Positions 58,201-64,000 of a DNA stretch of 64,000 nucleotides are shown piece by piece. Positions within the stretch are counted from its first letter, which is position 1, and every line of letters begins with the position of its first letter. Source of the stretch: Eretmocerus hayati (Eukaryota > Arthropoda > Insecta > Hymenoptera > Aphelinidae). The position numbers and the translations under genes are program-made. A model generated the notes under the pieces. That model was given only the letters and a program-made list of their open reading frames with translations, was not told the DNA's origin and searched no databases. The stretch lies in assembly GCA_029851415.1 (NCBI GenBank), contig CM056742.1, positions 50,570,954 to 50,634,953 on the forward strand. The letters are read 5' to 3'.

Positions 58201-61200
58201 TCTTCGTAGGTCTGTTTCGCGTGGAATTACTCAAATGGCAACTATATTAGATAATCATGGTGAGCCCCGCATTGAAAATCGAATGGCATGTCGATGGTCA
58301 TTCGGGCGCAGGTTCCAAATGAGATTGGGTGTCAGTGAAATTATCACTATTATTTCATATCTATGCCCATTTACAATTACTAGTTTACATATCTAAGCGG
58401 TATGCAATCCCATTTACGAAACCTTAATGGTTTTTTTGCAACTTCGTGCGCGATATGGTGAAAAATGGAGCTTCTCTTCATTATTAACAGTGTGTGAAGT
58501 AATGCGGAAATGAAGTCACACACAGATTTACATTTACGCACTGGCGGAGAGTGCGTGAAATTAACTTCTCGCTCTGATGAGTATTCATTCAAGCACAGTT
58601 CCAAAATAATCTACACCATCCCTCTGAGTCCGGTCTCCCTCCGAAACTTCGTTTTCGAAATGATGGACAGTTGTACATTTAATTACAACTCCGCGCACAG
58701 TTGCAAAACGTAGTATACGCAACACGTGCGAGAAGTTTCCGCCCTTATTGCGTAATATACTATTTTCACATTATAACCCTAAAACTTGTGTGCTCTTTTT
58801 ACCAATCTCATCCCGAGCGGGTGCCCGTCGTACTCCGGTTTTTCTGTTTCAAACTTTCAAAGATTGCAAATAGCTGAGGAGAGATCAGATTTTCCAAAAA
58901 ATTCTATGCTATCCTGGAGACAATGCTCTACCGAATTCCCGTCCAAAACAGTTTGGAGAGTCAAAATTGAGAGAACTAGGGTCAATTTCATTTGCGAAGC
59001 CAGTCTTACCCCGGTCTCCCCTATCAAATGTTTCATACCGGTTAGAAAATTGGAATGGTGTACGGTTCGTACTGGATCGGCGGAGACACTGGCTTGTCAA
59101 CTTCGTACTTCTGTCAAACACTCTTGTCGTGCAGAACTCCACTCTTTGTGCCTCATTTGTAGAGGTGGTTTCACATGCAGTAAGATACAGCAAGCTAAGT
59201 CTAAAGTCTTCAAAATAGGCAGGGGCTTCGACTTATCGGATGGCCATTGTACAAAAAGAAAATTCCGTGAGAACCAATGTAATTTTACCGGTTCGGAAAA
59301 AAGCACAATTGTGGCAGGTGACCAAAATATTGGGCCAGCCCAATCTGACAAGTTCTAATACTGTACAAGTTATGATAGTTAAGTATGATATTGAGGATTC
59401 GACAGCTCATCAATTAGTCCAAGTTGAAGGGGAATCTGAGTGAAATGTGATTCCAATTCAGCGTGTACGGTGGCTGTACCGCTCCATCAAACGCAAATTT
59501 TTCATTTTTTTGAAATACATATGTCGCAGCAAAACGCTTTCGTTTGATCTCGTACGAAGAAAAAGATTCTTGGTGAATGCGCAGCAATGTAAATTTCGGA
59601 AAATAATTGCATTGAAGAGATGAAAGGATTTCTCCCGAAATAGTCCTGCACCGAAATAATTTTCACTGAGAGACCAGAGTTACAACATTTTAAAGATAAA
59701 GTTCCCGTCGAAGGGCATATTAAAGGAGCTTCTAATCCTTCAGTGAAGGTGCTCATTACGTGCCAATAATCTTTGAGAGTTTACAAATTTAGCTGTCGTG
59801 ACTCTGCATGAAACTGTCTTTGGCAAAGCGCCATGCCGAGAGAAATTTTTCTGACTTGTGCATTAAATTGATTTCAGAAGCACAAATACAACGAAAATAA
59901 CCGGTGAAAGATACGGAATTTGCCTTTTTCTGCACAGCTAAGAAATTGCGTTTTGTAAAGCTGATTACAAAATTTATGATCCTCATCCAATTTGTTATCT
60001 CAAGATCTTCAAAATGCGTCATTAAGTAATTCAGAACTTGCATCAGGACCTATTCTACGAATAAAATTCGAGTTGTAAATCAGGGAGGGAGGTTTACCCT
60101 ACTTGAGGTTTTACACTGAGGTTTTACGCAACAGATATAAAATTAATTAGTATGGATGTTGAATTATTGAGGTGGTTCGACTCTGCGATTGATCGGAATA
60201 AGACGTAATTTAGCTCATTTGGAAGCTGGCTCAAACTTCAACACCATTTTGGAAGAAATCTATATAGATAAACTTTAGAATAAGCCAGAAAACGTTTAAA
60301 TATATCAAAGTGTAAAAAAGTTATCTAGAAAATTGCTCGAAAGGGCAAGTTGAGTACGATTACCTTTCATCATCAGATTATATCAACAGTATCTCGGAAG
60401 CCCAGAACTCTCCGAAAATATGAGACTTTATACGAATTTAATCAGTTGAGAGATTTTGTGTGACGCAAGTATAGATTTCAAAATCTATTCATCACCACCA
60501 AGCATGAGGTCACATTGCTTGGTTATAAATTTTGATATTGAATGGATCCTGCTGTAGCATACGATGCCTAAGAACAGCTCCAATCATTACCAAATCGCAA
60601 CGAGTAAACTTAATTTCGTGAAACCTTCGACTAAGCCCACTTACATCGTAGTTCTGATGCTTCTTAGCATTAGCCATTAGGCAATAATCGATAGTTACGC
60701 TGTGAGGCTTATTTGCAGCTCATTCATTGCTATACATCAATGCAAACTCCCACTACACGTTTGGACTCTCTTTACTGCATATCAGCAGGGTAAGGGCATC
60801 ATAAAAAGTCGGAAACCGATAACAATCAATAATACATTAAAGTGTCTCGATTGGTATACGATTCATCTATGGCTGTCTGTATCCTTCCACAAAGAATAGA
60901 AAGTTCAAAGATGCAAAACTCGTTTGTAAAATTGAAGCAGTACGAGTGCTAGGATGATTCAAGTTCGGGCATAGAAATATGTCCCTTATCAACTTGGCGC
61001 CTCAAAGATCATCTATTTTAAGACGAATACATATAAGAATATTCGAATGGGAAGACAAAAAATATCCTACGTTATCCTTATCGACCACACTTTTTAAATA
61101 TTTTTTTAATGTTGGGTAGCCTAAAACTCATAATCGCAGGCGTAATGTTTACTCGAGTGGGAAGCCTTGGGTGAGTCTAGAGGCAACCTCAGCTGATTTA

Positions 61201-61488
61201 TACTTCGTCATCTGGCAAAGTACGAGTACCCACTTGCCACTCCACTGTCTTACTAGTCTTGACTGAATTTTCATCGCAAAGTATGAGCATGGGGTCACCA
61301 GCCCACTTACCAAGGATGGCGCCGAGGAACACACCCGTGAGAGTGACTAACAGCAGGAGGTTGTCACGCAGGCAGTCGCTCGCCCGGCGCGCAGTGAGCC
61401 TGTGGGCGGCCTGCGGTGCCGAGACGTCCAGTCCATCCATCTTGGCGAAGAGGTACTCGGAAAAGCGGGCCGAGGCCCCGTCGTCCAT
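27956..61488 (-). CDS. Eaat: Excitatory amino acid transporter (SLC1 family), complete ten-exon gene
   Basis: A sodium-coupled glutamate/aspartate transporter of the plasma membrane, acting as a trimer. Exons in transcript order: 61488-61311, 54169-54044, 53338-53131, 52011-51969, 51048-50795, 50452-50219, 48710-48516, 28788-28654, 28583-28475, 28213-27956. All introns are GT-AG. Lengths add to 1740 nt, giving 579 residues plus stop, slightly longer than most EAATs. TM1 follows residue 35 ([20 protein letters not shown]). Then come [18 protein letters not shown] (TM2), [12 protein letters not shown] and an NLT glycosylation site. Next are hairpin 1 ending AFAMASTAAALP (residues 341-353), NMDGT at 381-385, hairpin 2 at about 417-430 and [16 protein letters not shown] (TM8) at 455-470. 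D459, R462, N466 and D470 match the EAAT substrate and sodium residues. Both hairpin tips deviate from the family consensus (see findings). Assignment to a particular insect paralogue is not settled. Confidence 0.93.
28475..28583 (-). CDS. Eaat: EAAT exon 9
   Basis: This 109-nt exon has acceptor TATTGCAG and donor TATCAA|GTGAGT. It encodes the core of TM8 ([20 protein letters not shown]) and HLSKKEL. The intron before it is only 70 nt. Confidence 0.93.
28654..28788 (-). CDS. Eaat: EAAT exon 8
   Basis: This 135-nt exon has acceptor TCCTCAAG and donor TTCGT|GTAAGT. It encodes hairpin 2 and the start of TM8 ([19 protein letters not shown] ... AIDWFV). The tip SVSSASVP differs from the usual S(I/V)GAA(G/S)(I/V)P. 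Confidence 0.92.
29449..29466 (+). other. Possible retrotransposon primer-binding site
   Basis: TGGAGGCTCGTCCTGAAT resembles the 18-nt complement of a tRNA-Pro 3' end, with about four mismatches. It lies upstream of gag-like frames, where an LTR element should have its primer site. The LTR itself could not be delimited. Confidence 0.4.
30440..30860 (+). pseudogene. Gag-like capsid remnant
   Basis: A 132-codon open frame (30462-30860) reads [17 protein letters not shown], a spacing typical of retrotransposon capsid regions (short helix, aromatic, basic). It ends at a stop with no zinc knuckle. A preceding frame at 29501-29884 may be the N-terminal gag, separated by frameshifts. Family assignment is by position relative to the RT fragment and is weak. 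Confidence 0.4.
31381..31761. mobile_element. TTAA MITE (GGCGATGCGGTCACC family), copy 2
   Basis: The ends are GGCGATGCGGTCACCGTGCA and TGCACGGTGACCGCATCGCC. TTAA is present on the left at 31377-31380; the right side reads TTTG, so one target copy has mutated or been lost. Nearly identical over its whole 381 bp to 51361-51741, in the same orientation. Confidence 0.85.
33185..33360. repeat. GGGCCT family repeat, copy 3
   Basis: GGGCCTATATGGGCAATACTAAT and the TTTCAGTCAAATCCGTG block match the repeats at 325-590 and 15045-15110. It immediately precedes the RT fragment. Confidence 0.55.
33344..33452 (+). pseudogene. Gypsy-type reverse transcriptase fragment
   Basis: A 36-codon stretch reads [11 protein letters not shown] followed by [13 protein letters not shown]. 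This is the conserved RT block shared by Ty3/Gypsy elements upstream of the active site. It then hits a stop, and the rest of the polymerase is missing. Confidence 0.75.
33456..34085. other. Unassigned intron sequence
   Basis: A short + frame near 33590-33727 could be further retroelement debris. I cannot recognise a family and see no repeat border. Confidence 0.35.
34086..35165 (+). mobile_element. Repeat bounded by GGGCCCCACC palindromes, copy 1
   Basis: Palindromes GGGCCCCACGGGTGGGGCCC (34086-34105) and GGGCCCCACCAGTGGGGCCC (34798-34817) bracket about 690 bp. The interior (34185-34525) and the sequence beyond the second palindrome (35043-35165) match, in reverse orientation, the copy at 54265-55196. 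Shared words include ATTCGACAATTTCCAACGTAT and AGCACAGCCTTTGCTCT. It is interrupted by the MITE at 34844-35042. Confidence 0.7.
34844..35042. mobile_element. Foldback MITE inserted in the palindrome-bounded repeat
   Basis: The ends GCCTCGACAGAAAGTGCGCG and CGCGCACTTTCTGTCGAGGC are exact inverted repeats. Complementarity extends about 65 bp on each side (TATAAGCATAGGCGCT and complement). The copy of the host repeat at 54265-54440 lacks it, showing that it is an insertion. Confidence 0.8.
35710..36100. repeat. Inverted repeat at the 3' end of the I-type LINE
   Basis: Bases 35710-35870 are the reverse complement of 35945-36100. Shared blocks are AACTCGAAATGGAATATT and the CCTCGAT(T/C)AATAA region. 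The right arm contains the last codons of the LINE frame, so the left arm is an inverted copy of the LINE 3' tail. Confidence 0.7.
36039..37610 (-). pseudogene. I-type non-LTR retrotransposon: RT C-terminus plus RNase H
   Basis: Read on -, the remains begin near 37600 at the RT active site, here FANDLVICC with the first catalytic Asp changed to Asn. The thumb follows at 37317-37541 ([15 protein letters not shown]) and 36501-37313 ([20 protein letters not shown]). An RNase H-like part lies at 36064-36513 ([20 protein letters not shown], with the Asp/Glu pattern of the last RNase H motif). Separate frames show at least two frameshifts. RT plus RNase H in this order suggests the I group. It lies sense to the EAAT transcript, inside intron 7. 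Confidence 0.75.
38335..38376. repeat. Small hairpin
   Basis: TTGACGGCATCCAAT pairs with ATTGGATGCCGTCAA around a 12-base loop containing TATAGCACGCC. It is isolated, with no other copies seen. Confidence 0.6.
38465..38585. repeat. G-rich GGTG/GGTT low-complexity tract
   Basis: The + strand carries many GGG and GG runs (GGGTGGGTTGGTGGGTGAG and similar). It could form a G-quadruplex in DNA. In the EAAT pre-mRNA the C-rich strand would be present. Confidence 0.6.
38597..38741. repeat. TTTCACTGAAAT periodic repeat, left half
   Basis: Ten or so copies of ATTCAGTGAAAATTTCACT at about 15-25 bp spacing. The outer end CAAGTGATACGTTTCACTGA is inverted relative to the end of the right half at 41736-41965. 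The two halves are separated by the foldback 38742-41735. Confidence 0.75.
39874..39957. repeat. Perfect palindrome in the foldback loop
   Basis: ATAGTCTATAAGCTATTCTG and its complement meet at TATAGATATCTATA. The stem is about 40 bp with almost no loop. Confidence 0.85.
41522..41730. mobile_element. TTAA foldback MITE, copy 2
   Basis: An inverted relative of 10032-10239, sharing GACGTCGGATACCGACATTG and CAATATTGATAGGGCTCCGACG. TTAA lies on its left at 41518-41521. The right TTAA is missing, apparently with a few bases of the foldback end. Confidence 0.8.
41736..41965. repeat. TTTCACTGAAAT periodic repeat, right half
   Basis: Continues the periodic CAGTGAAA/TTTCACT pattern of 38597-38741 and ends TTTCAGTGAAAGTCACTC near AAGTTCCCACTG, inverted relative to the left outer end. 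Confidence 0.75.
42128..42207. repeat. Empty-site sister of the sequence flanking foldback C
   Basis: This is the reverse complement of 45214-45235 joined to 46470-46515. It has GGACCTTAAGGTAAAAGTAC where the other copy carries the 1.2-kb foldback between the two halves. It therefore shows the site before insertion. Confidence 0.8.
42360..42492. repeat. Imperfect tandem repeat with GTCC..ATGGTGGG(C/A)CACC
   Basis: Four to five diverged units such as GTCCCAATGGTGGGCCACC and GTCCGTATGGTGGGACACCC. The words resemble the GGGCCCCACC palindrome family. Confidence 0.6.
42588..44610. mobile_element. Giant foldback element B, diverged relative of A
   Basis: The left end AAAGGGACTAGGGCGGGTTAAGCACGG is similar to element A. 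The left arm 42612-43530 pairs with 43690-44610 at clearly lower identity than in A. Inner blocks such as TCCTGCGCATGCGCGT and GGTACCAGATATGTGA have mirror partners near 44140 and 43995. The 43360-43530 and 43690-43860 segments are a further inverted pair around AAAAAACTGAACCGAG. The right terminus is truncated near GGTGCCATATCTGA. Confidence 0.8.
45236..46469. mobile_element. TA-flanked foldback element C
   Basis: The ends CGCCTCCGAAACCACGTGAC and GTCACGTGGTTCCGGAGGCG are inverted. TA target copies lie at 45234-45235 and 46470-46471. Arms of about 450-550 bp (45236-45900 without the SINE, and about 46000-46469) are diverged. Removing it restores CCTTAAGG, as in the sister copy at 42177. No transposase is seen. 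Confidence 0.85.
45548..45756 (-). mobile_element. tRNA-derived SINE with poly(A) tail
   Basis: Read on -, it starts with a tRNA-like head. An A box-like GTGGATAAGG lies near 45732 and the B box GGTTCGAATCTC at 45703-45692. It passes through three CCGAAACCA-type repeats (as CCGAAACCACCGAAA on +) and ends in about 19 A residues (T run 45548-45565). A 12-bp target duplication, GATCGATATCAT, is at 45536-45547 and 45757-45768. The opposite arm of foldback C near 46140 carries the single, uninterrupted site. Confidence 0.92.
46845..46879. repeat. Short hairpin next to the AGTATATTATGCG edge motif
   Basis: GCGTCGAGTGCCAA pairs with TTGGCACGAGACGC. It is preceded by TAGTAGTATATTATGCGTC. A related half, GCATATGCGTCTCGTGC...ATAATATACTA, lies at 62918-62949. 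Confidence 0.6.
47345..47975. repeat. Foldback repeat D, arms about 205 bp
   Basis: Bases 47345-47545 pair with 47770-47975 through GTACAGATGGGCAGAGCCAT / ATGGCTCTGCCCGCCCATCT, GGCTGGATCGTTCACC and CCTAGG. The loop is about 220 bp. It lies in EAAT intron 7, 0.5 kb downstream of exon 7. Confidence 0.8.
48516..48710 (-). CDS. Eaat: EAAT exon 7
   Basis: This 195-nt exon has acceptor CTTTCAG and donor GTCGT|GTGAGT. It encodes the end of hairpin 1 (AAALPVTFR), then [19 protein letters not shown] (TM7 with the NMDGT sodium/substrate motif). The following intron is 19.7 kb. Confidence 0.94.
48711..50218. other. EAAT intron 6, no features recognised
   Basis: About 1.5 kb with a 79-codon + frame at 49890-50129 that has no recognisable motif and lies antisense to the host gene. 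A CCACGGTAAGGACA word occurs twice (about 49190 and 49577). Nothing else is supported. Confidence 0.45.
50219..50452 (-). CDS. Eaat: EAAT exon 6
   Basis: This 234-nt exon has acceptor TTCTTGCAG and donor TCAAC|GTAAGC. It encodes [15 protein letters not shown] (TM5 end), TM6 and the first half of hairpin 1 up to AFAMAST. Confidence 0.93.
50795..51048 (-). CDS. Eaat: EAAT exon 5
   Basis: This 254-nt exon has acceptor CATTTGCAG and donor GATGTG|GTGAG. It encodes the extracellular loop with an NLT site, then TM4c to TM5 ([17 protein letters not shown], the conserved GxNxLG(L/I)VxF motif). Confidence 0.93.
51361..51741. mobile_element. TTAA MITE (GGCGATGCGGTCACC family), copy 3
   Basis: A 381-bp element with perfect TTAA duplication (51357-51360, 51742-51745) in EAAT intron 4. 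Almost identical to copy 2 at 31381-31761 apart from a variable patch around 51483-51540. No transposase. Confidence 0.9.
51969..52011 (-). CDS. Eaat: EAAT exon 4 (43-nt microexon)
   Basis: Acceptor TTTTTCAG, donor CAGCAG|GTAAC. It encodes [14 protein letters not shown], the strongly conserved FPENL(V/I)QA motif. Removing it would shift the frame, so it must be constitutive for a full-length product. Confidence 0.92.
53131..53338 (-). CDS. Eaat: EAAT exon 3
   Basis: This 208-nt exon has acceptor CTTCCAG and donor GGAAG|GTAAGG. It encodes [20 protein letters not shown] and TM3, then the extracellular loop start. Confidence 0.93.
54044..54169 (-). CDS. Eaat: EAAT exon 2
   Basis: This 126-nt exon has acceptor TTTCCAG|GA and donor TCAG|GTATGC. 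It encodes the end of TM1 and TM2, with [18 protein letters not shown] matching the conserved (F/Y)PGELxMR signature of EAATs. Confidence 0.93.
54265..55196 (-). mobile_element. Repeat bounded by GGGCCCCACC palindromes, copy 2, inverted
   Basis: Three palindrome modules lie at 54447, 54502-54521 (GGGACCCACCGGTGAGGCCC) and 55177-55196 (GGGCCCCACCTATGGGGCCC). The intervening 54745-55090 and the outer 54265-54440 are the diverged reverse complement of copy 1. This copy lacks the MITE found in copy 1. It lies in EAAT intron 1. Confidence 0.7.
55200..56330. other. EAAT intron 1 segment, no features recognised
   Basis: AT-rich sequence with a T-tract near 55308. I see no coding motif or repeat border. 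Confidence 0.4.
56338..57065. mobile_element. MITE with AGCAAAAAAGATTTCT ends and TTTCTCA repeats
   Basis: AGCAAAAAAGATTTCTTAAA at 56340 is complementary to the GAGAAATCCTTTTTTTGCTG end at about 57060. Multiple GAGAAAAA/TTTTTCTC words lie within 200 bp of each end, including the palindrome TTTCTCATTTTGAGAAA. The core contains an open frame without known motifs. Confidence 0.6.
57490..58190 (-). pseudogene. LINE ORF1-like (gag-type) remnant
   Basis: On -, a coiled-coil-like stretch ([20 protein letters not shown]) is followed by [12 protein letters not shown]. Then, after a frameshift, come [19 protein letters not shown] and [20 protein letters not shown]. This order (coiled coil, RRM-like start, then the conserved RTPxQxxYLxxLxxEL motif) is characteristic of ORF1 proteins of L1/CR1-type elements. 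Stops and frameshifts make it dead. No ORF2 is attached. Confidence 0.6.
58436..58704. mobile_element. GCAACTGTGTGCG MITE, copy 2
   Basis: Matches 25371-25648 across its length (GCTTCTCTTCATTATTAACA, TTTACGCACTGGCGGAG and CCCTCTGAGT blocks). The left terminus is damaged; the right terminus GCGCACAGTTGC is intact. Confidence 0.75.
58706..58770. repeat. TACGCAACACGTGCG hairpin
   Basis: GTAGTATACGCAACACGTGC and TTATTGCGTAATATACTA are inverted edges. The core CGAGAAGTTTCCGC is the same as at 26040-26075. It abuts copy 2 of the GCAACTG MITE. Confidence 0.65.
58780..61140. other. EAAT intron 1, unassigned
   Basis: A 190-codon + frame at 58786-59358 is less AT-rich than its surroundings but shows no family motif and is antisense to the host gene; it may be an unrecognised transposon. 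AGGTGACCAAAATA at about 59319 recurs at 62671. Bases 59460-61140 show nothing else. Confidence 0.35.
61311..61488 (-). CDS. Eaat: EAAT exon 1 (coding part)
   Basis: The first in-frame ATG after the upstream stop at 61774-61776 is at 61488, in a GCGCCATGG context. It encodes a cytoplasmic N-terminus and most of TM1. The donor is CTTG|GTAAG. Intron 1 is 7.1 kb. An alternative N-terminus from an undetected upstream exon is possible. Confidence 0.85.
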
Positions 61489-61930
61489 GGCGCGTCTGGA
61501 GGCCTGCCAGCGCGGGCCCACCTCGCCGGGCCGTGGCGGATCTCGGGCCCTGGGCGGCGCCTTGCCCTCGCCGTCGCGCCCGGCTGGTTGGCCCCGGCTC
61601 CTTGCTGAGGTGGCCCCGTCGCGACCGAACCGCCGAGGGCGGACCCGCTGCGGCTGCTGCCCCGAGTCCGAGCCCCGACCACTCGCCACCCGAGCTTGCG
61701 CTTCTTCCAGCGCTCCTCGGGTCACCTCGGGTATCACTGCCGTCGTCGCGCATCGATCGCTCGGCCGGGGTGTCTAGTGGTACGTCGTGCGACGGCTTCA
61801 CCCCCGCAGGTGCGCGCGCGCACCGGTTATCGGATAGCAACGGCAGCGCGTACTGCTGCCATCGGACGGCAAGAGTTCGTGCTACCGAGGGCTGAGGTGT
61901 CATCCCTGGGACTGCTTGCATCCTAGGCAA
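61489..61930 (-). promoter_or_regulatory. Eaat: GC-rich EAAT 5' leader with possible overlapping uORF
   Basis: The region 61300-61900 is strikingly GC- and CpG-rich compared with the AT-rich flanks, as expected for the first exon of a broadly expressed gene. No TATA box or start site can be placed. On -, an ATG-started frame of 188 codons runs from 61930 to 61364, in a different frame from the EAAT coding sequence and past its start codon. If it is in the mRNA it would be an overlapping upstream ORF. Confidence 0.5.
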
Positions 61931-62159
61931 TATTAACTCCTTCGCTGAATGACTAGCACTCGGTAGCCAGTGGGAGACAAGAATCTCTCTTTAGTTTCAC
62001 CTATGACCCGCGTGAGTTCGTTCGAAGCCAATTTTGAGTACTATCCACTCAGCACGGGATGCATACAATGAATTCAATGAAGATTTTAGATTTCATCATT
62101 GAAGATATTGATCAATCTGGACTTTTGGAAAACCTGGACTTGCGATTTTAGGGTACTCG

Positions 62160-62260
62160 CAATGGAAACACACATCCACAATCCCTTGCAAGCCCATTGC
62201 GGGCACTGGAGAACAAACATGTCCCAGTGCTCGGAATGGGCTAAACGCGTTCGGTGTGAA
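62160..62260. repeat. CCCATTGCGGGCACTGG hairpin
   Basis: AGCCCATTGCGGGCACTGG pairs with CCAGTGCTCGGAATGGGCT around ACAAACATGT. The words match repeats at 23515-23560 and 25840-25860, so this is a third partial copy. Confidence 0.6.
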
Positions 62261-62612
62261 AATATCCTGGATGTTGAAAAAAAAACGTTCACACAACTTA
62301 ATCGTTTTACTAGTCTCAAAGATAAAATTCCGTATACACCAATTTATAGAGACTCGCCGAAAAAACTTGAATAGGTTGCCTAAGAATGCGCAAGCAAGTT
62401 GTGGAAGAAGGTACTTTCACGTAACAAAATCAAGATTTTGAGATTTTTTTCAAGAATCCTAAATCAAAGTCGGTCCTAAGGAATAGGCTTCTAAGAATAA
62501 GTTCTGAAGAAATTCTTCCGGCACACGTCCGTTCAGCCCTCTGCCACCCCTATGAATTTCAAAATGATCCAACAAATACTTGAAGAGTAACCATCGACAA
62601 TAAAAAGCAACA

Positions 62613-62690
62613 TACAGTGAAACTTGTCTAAGTTGGACACTCTCGGTTCCGGAGAAGACTGCCCAACCTGAGCAGGTGACCAAAATACAG
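62613..62690. repeat. Possible solo transposon end
   Basis: CAGTGAAACTTGTCTAAGTT followed by GGACACTC resembles the terminal repeat style of pogo/Tigger-like elements. The partner end is not found. Assigned on resemblance only. Confidence 0.3.
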
Positions 62691-62949
62691 AAATTAGGAC
62701 TCGGAACCGTTTTTCTGATTCAAGGAGGTCAATTTTCCATCAAATTCTGATTATCTTGCACGAAACACGTTATCCACTCACGATTATGTGAATACATTAT
62801 TTTGGAATAGTCATAAATTATCCTCTTTTATCAAAGAACAGACGTACAGTACAGTACAGTAATGAAGAAAGCGGAAGACAGAAACATTCATTTATGCGAC
62901 TCGACGCGGAAACTGCATATGCGTCTCGTGCAAAAAACATAATATACTA

Positions 62950-63785
62950 AGGTCAGTGTACCCAACTTGCCCCCATTAAGCCATTTTCTTAATAATTCTG
63001 GCTAATCTCAATATTTTCCAACGTACTTTAACTCATTTTGAAGCTTGTCTCAAGACCTTTAAAATGAGCTAAGATACGTCCAATTTGGATGAAGAAGGAG
63101 CCGAACTGTTTGAATTCTCCCAAAAGGTGATTTTTGAGAGTTTACAGAAGTGTGTACCCAACTTGCCCCCATCATTTAAAACAATGTAAATCGGCGATGA
63201 CGTGAATAAAATCGCTTTGGTCCGTTTTGATCACCGTGCAGCGACATTTGTAGCTTTGAGCTGGCCCAAGACATCGTTTCCGACCTATTTTGACGTGATA
63301 AACACGTTCTGAGTGGTAAAAAAAGCCATACTGCACGCCTTTCCGAGACAACCATATGGGGGCATGTTGGGTACACTCCGATGTCGGCCTTCTTGATTCT
63401 CAAACCATCTTCGTGTTTGGTACATAAAATCGCTCCAAATCAGAGTTCTGCAACCCTAAAGAGCGGATTTTGAAGGTATTGAGACAAGGAATCGAATGCG
63501 CTAAGGTACGTCAAGATTGGTCGGATAAAAATAAATTGGCACCGGTTTTAGTGAACGCGATTTCCTCGGTAATTTCTTAGCCGTGCAAACACGAAAAATG
63601 GAAAACTCACTTTATATTTTCTGGAGAACGCAGAAATGATCCGGGGTCATTGAAAACTACGTATTTTCTCATATTTCAACATAACAAACGTAAAAAAAAA
63701 TTGCGGGAAGGTCAACGAGCGCCCATTCCTGAGATCGGCATATGGGGGCAAGTTGGGTACAGAGGCAAGTTGGGTACAGTTACCT
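62950..63785. mobile_element. TA-flanked element with TGTACCCAACTTGCCCCC ends
   Basis: The ends AGGTCAGTGTACCCAACTTG and CAAGTTGGGTACAGTTACCT are inverted. TA lies at 62948-62949 and 63786-63787. TGTACCCAACTTGCCCCCAT recurs inside at 63152 (same strand), at 63356 (reverse, one change) and doubled at the right end. No transposase frame. The style (C/G-rich subterminal repeats, TA target) resembles 9196-10624. Confidence 0.75.
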
Positions 63786-63879
63786 TATTTCGAATCAGAA
63801 ACTTGGTACGTGTCGATTACTCCATTTAGCAGCAAGGTAACCACTGATTTTTGACTGCTCCATACTGGATACCTTTTTG

Positions 63880-64000
63880 TGAATCTTCGATCTATGAATG
63901 CATTTTGATTAACAAGGTCACTGCGACGGTGAAAACCGGCATTTTGTCCCAGAGTGCGAGAGAGTACAAACCCATGATTTTGCACCTATAAAAGTCAAAC
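63880..64000 (-). repeat. Fragment related to the palindrome-bounded repeat family
   Basis: GTGCGAGAGAGTACAAA...ATGATTTTGCACCTATAAAAG resembles 54340-54400 and, reversed, 35095-35160. It is cut by the window edge. Confidence 0.4.

Noticed and set aside
58786..59358. A 190-codon + frame in EAAT intron 1
   Set aside because: No recognisable domain, antisense to the host gene, and surrounded by repeats; it may be a transposon fragment but I cannot support a gene.
61198..61737. A longer EAAT N-terminus beginning at 61737
   Set aside because: That codon is GTG, not ATG; the upstream in-frame stop at 61774-61776 leaves 61488 as the first in-frame ATG in this exon.
61198..61895. Overlapping long frames on both strands in the GC-rich EAAT first exon
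   Set aside because: High GC removes stops in all frames. Only the frame running into TM1 and a good GT donor is supported as coding; the + strand frames lack any motif.

Overview
The window is arthropod, most likely insect, nuclear DNA. It holds spliced genes with GT-AG introns, an AT-rich background, a tRNA-derived SINE, Penelope-like and non-LTR retroelement relics, and very many short TA- or TTAA-flanked inverted-repeat transposons. I cannot name the species. Two host genes are supported. (1) The last coding exon of the giant cadherin dachsous (ds) lies on the + strand at 1816-4222. It carries the final cadherin repeats, the membrane segment and the whole cytoplasmic tail. (2) A complete excitatory amino acid transporter (EAAT, SLC1 family) lies on the - strand. 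I assembled it from ten exons between 61488 (start codon) and 27956 (stop). The exon lengths sum to 1740 nt, which is exactly 580 codons, and every junction is in phase. The two genes are convergent and about 23.7 kb apart.

Layout. 1-1145: compact hairpin repeats inside a ds intron. 1816-4600: ds exon and 3' UTR. 4600-7180: nothing recognisable. 7180-11835: a dead Penelope-like element broken by two later insertions, a 5'-truncated LINE and a TA-flanked DNA transposon that itself carries a TTAA-flanked MITE. 13800-24040: inverted-repeat elements, some nested, separated by blank stretches. 25000-27500: a dense block of nested palindromes and tandem repeats just 3' of the EAAT gene. 27956-61488: the EAAT gene. 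Its intron 7 (28789-48515, 19.7 kb) holds a decayed Gypsy-like LTR element, an I-type LINE with RNase H, two very large foldback elements with about 0.9-1.1 kb arms, and a third foldback interrupted by a SINE. 61300-61930: a GC-rich first exon and probable 5' leader. 62950-63785: another TA-flanked element.

The most informative signals are nested insertions whose original target can be read in the same window. The undisturbed opposite arm of an inverted repeat, or a sister repeat, shows the empty site for the SINE (45548-45756), for the foldback at 45236-46469 and for the TTAA element at 20552-20933. The host gene is also unusual. The EAAT keeps the substrate- and sodium-binding residues of TM8 and the NMDGT motif, but the serine-rich tip of hairpin 1 and the glycine/alanine tip of hairpin 2 are replaced. 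No prokaryotic-type system (operon, CRISPR, phage) is present. All homology statements come from reading motifs by eye; no database search was run.
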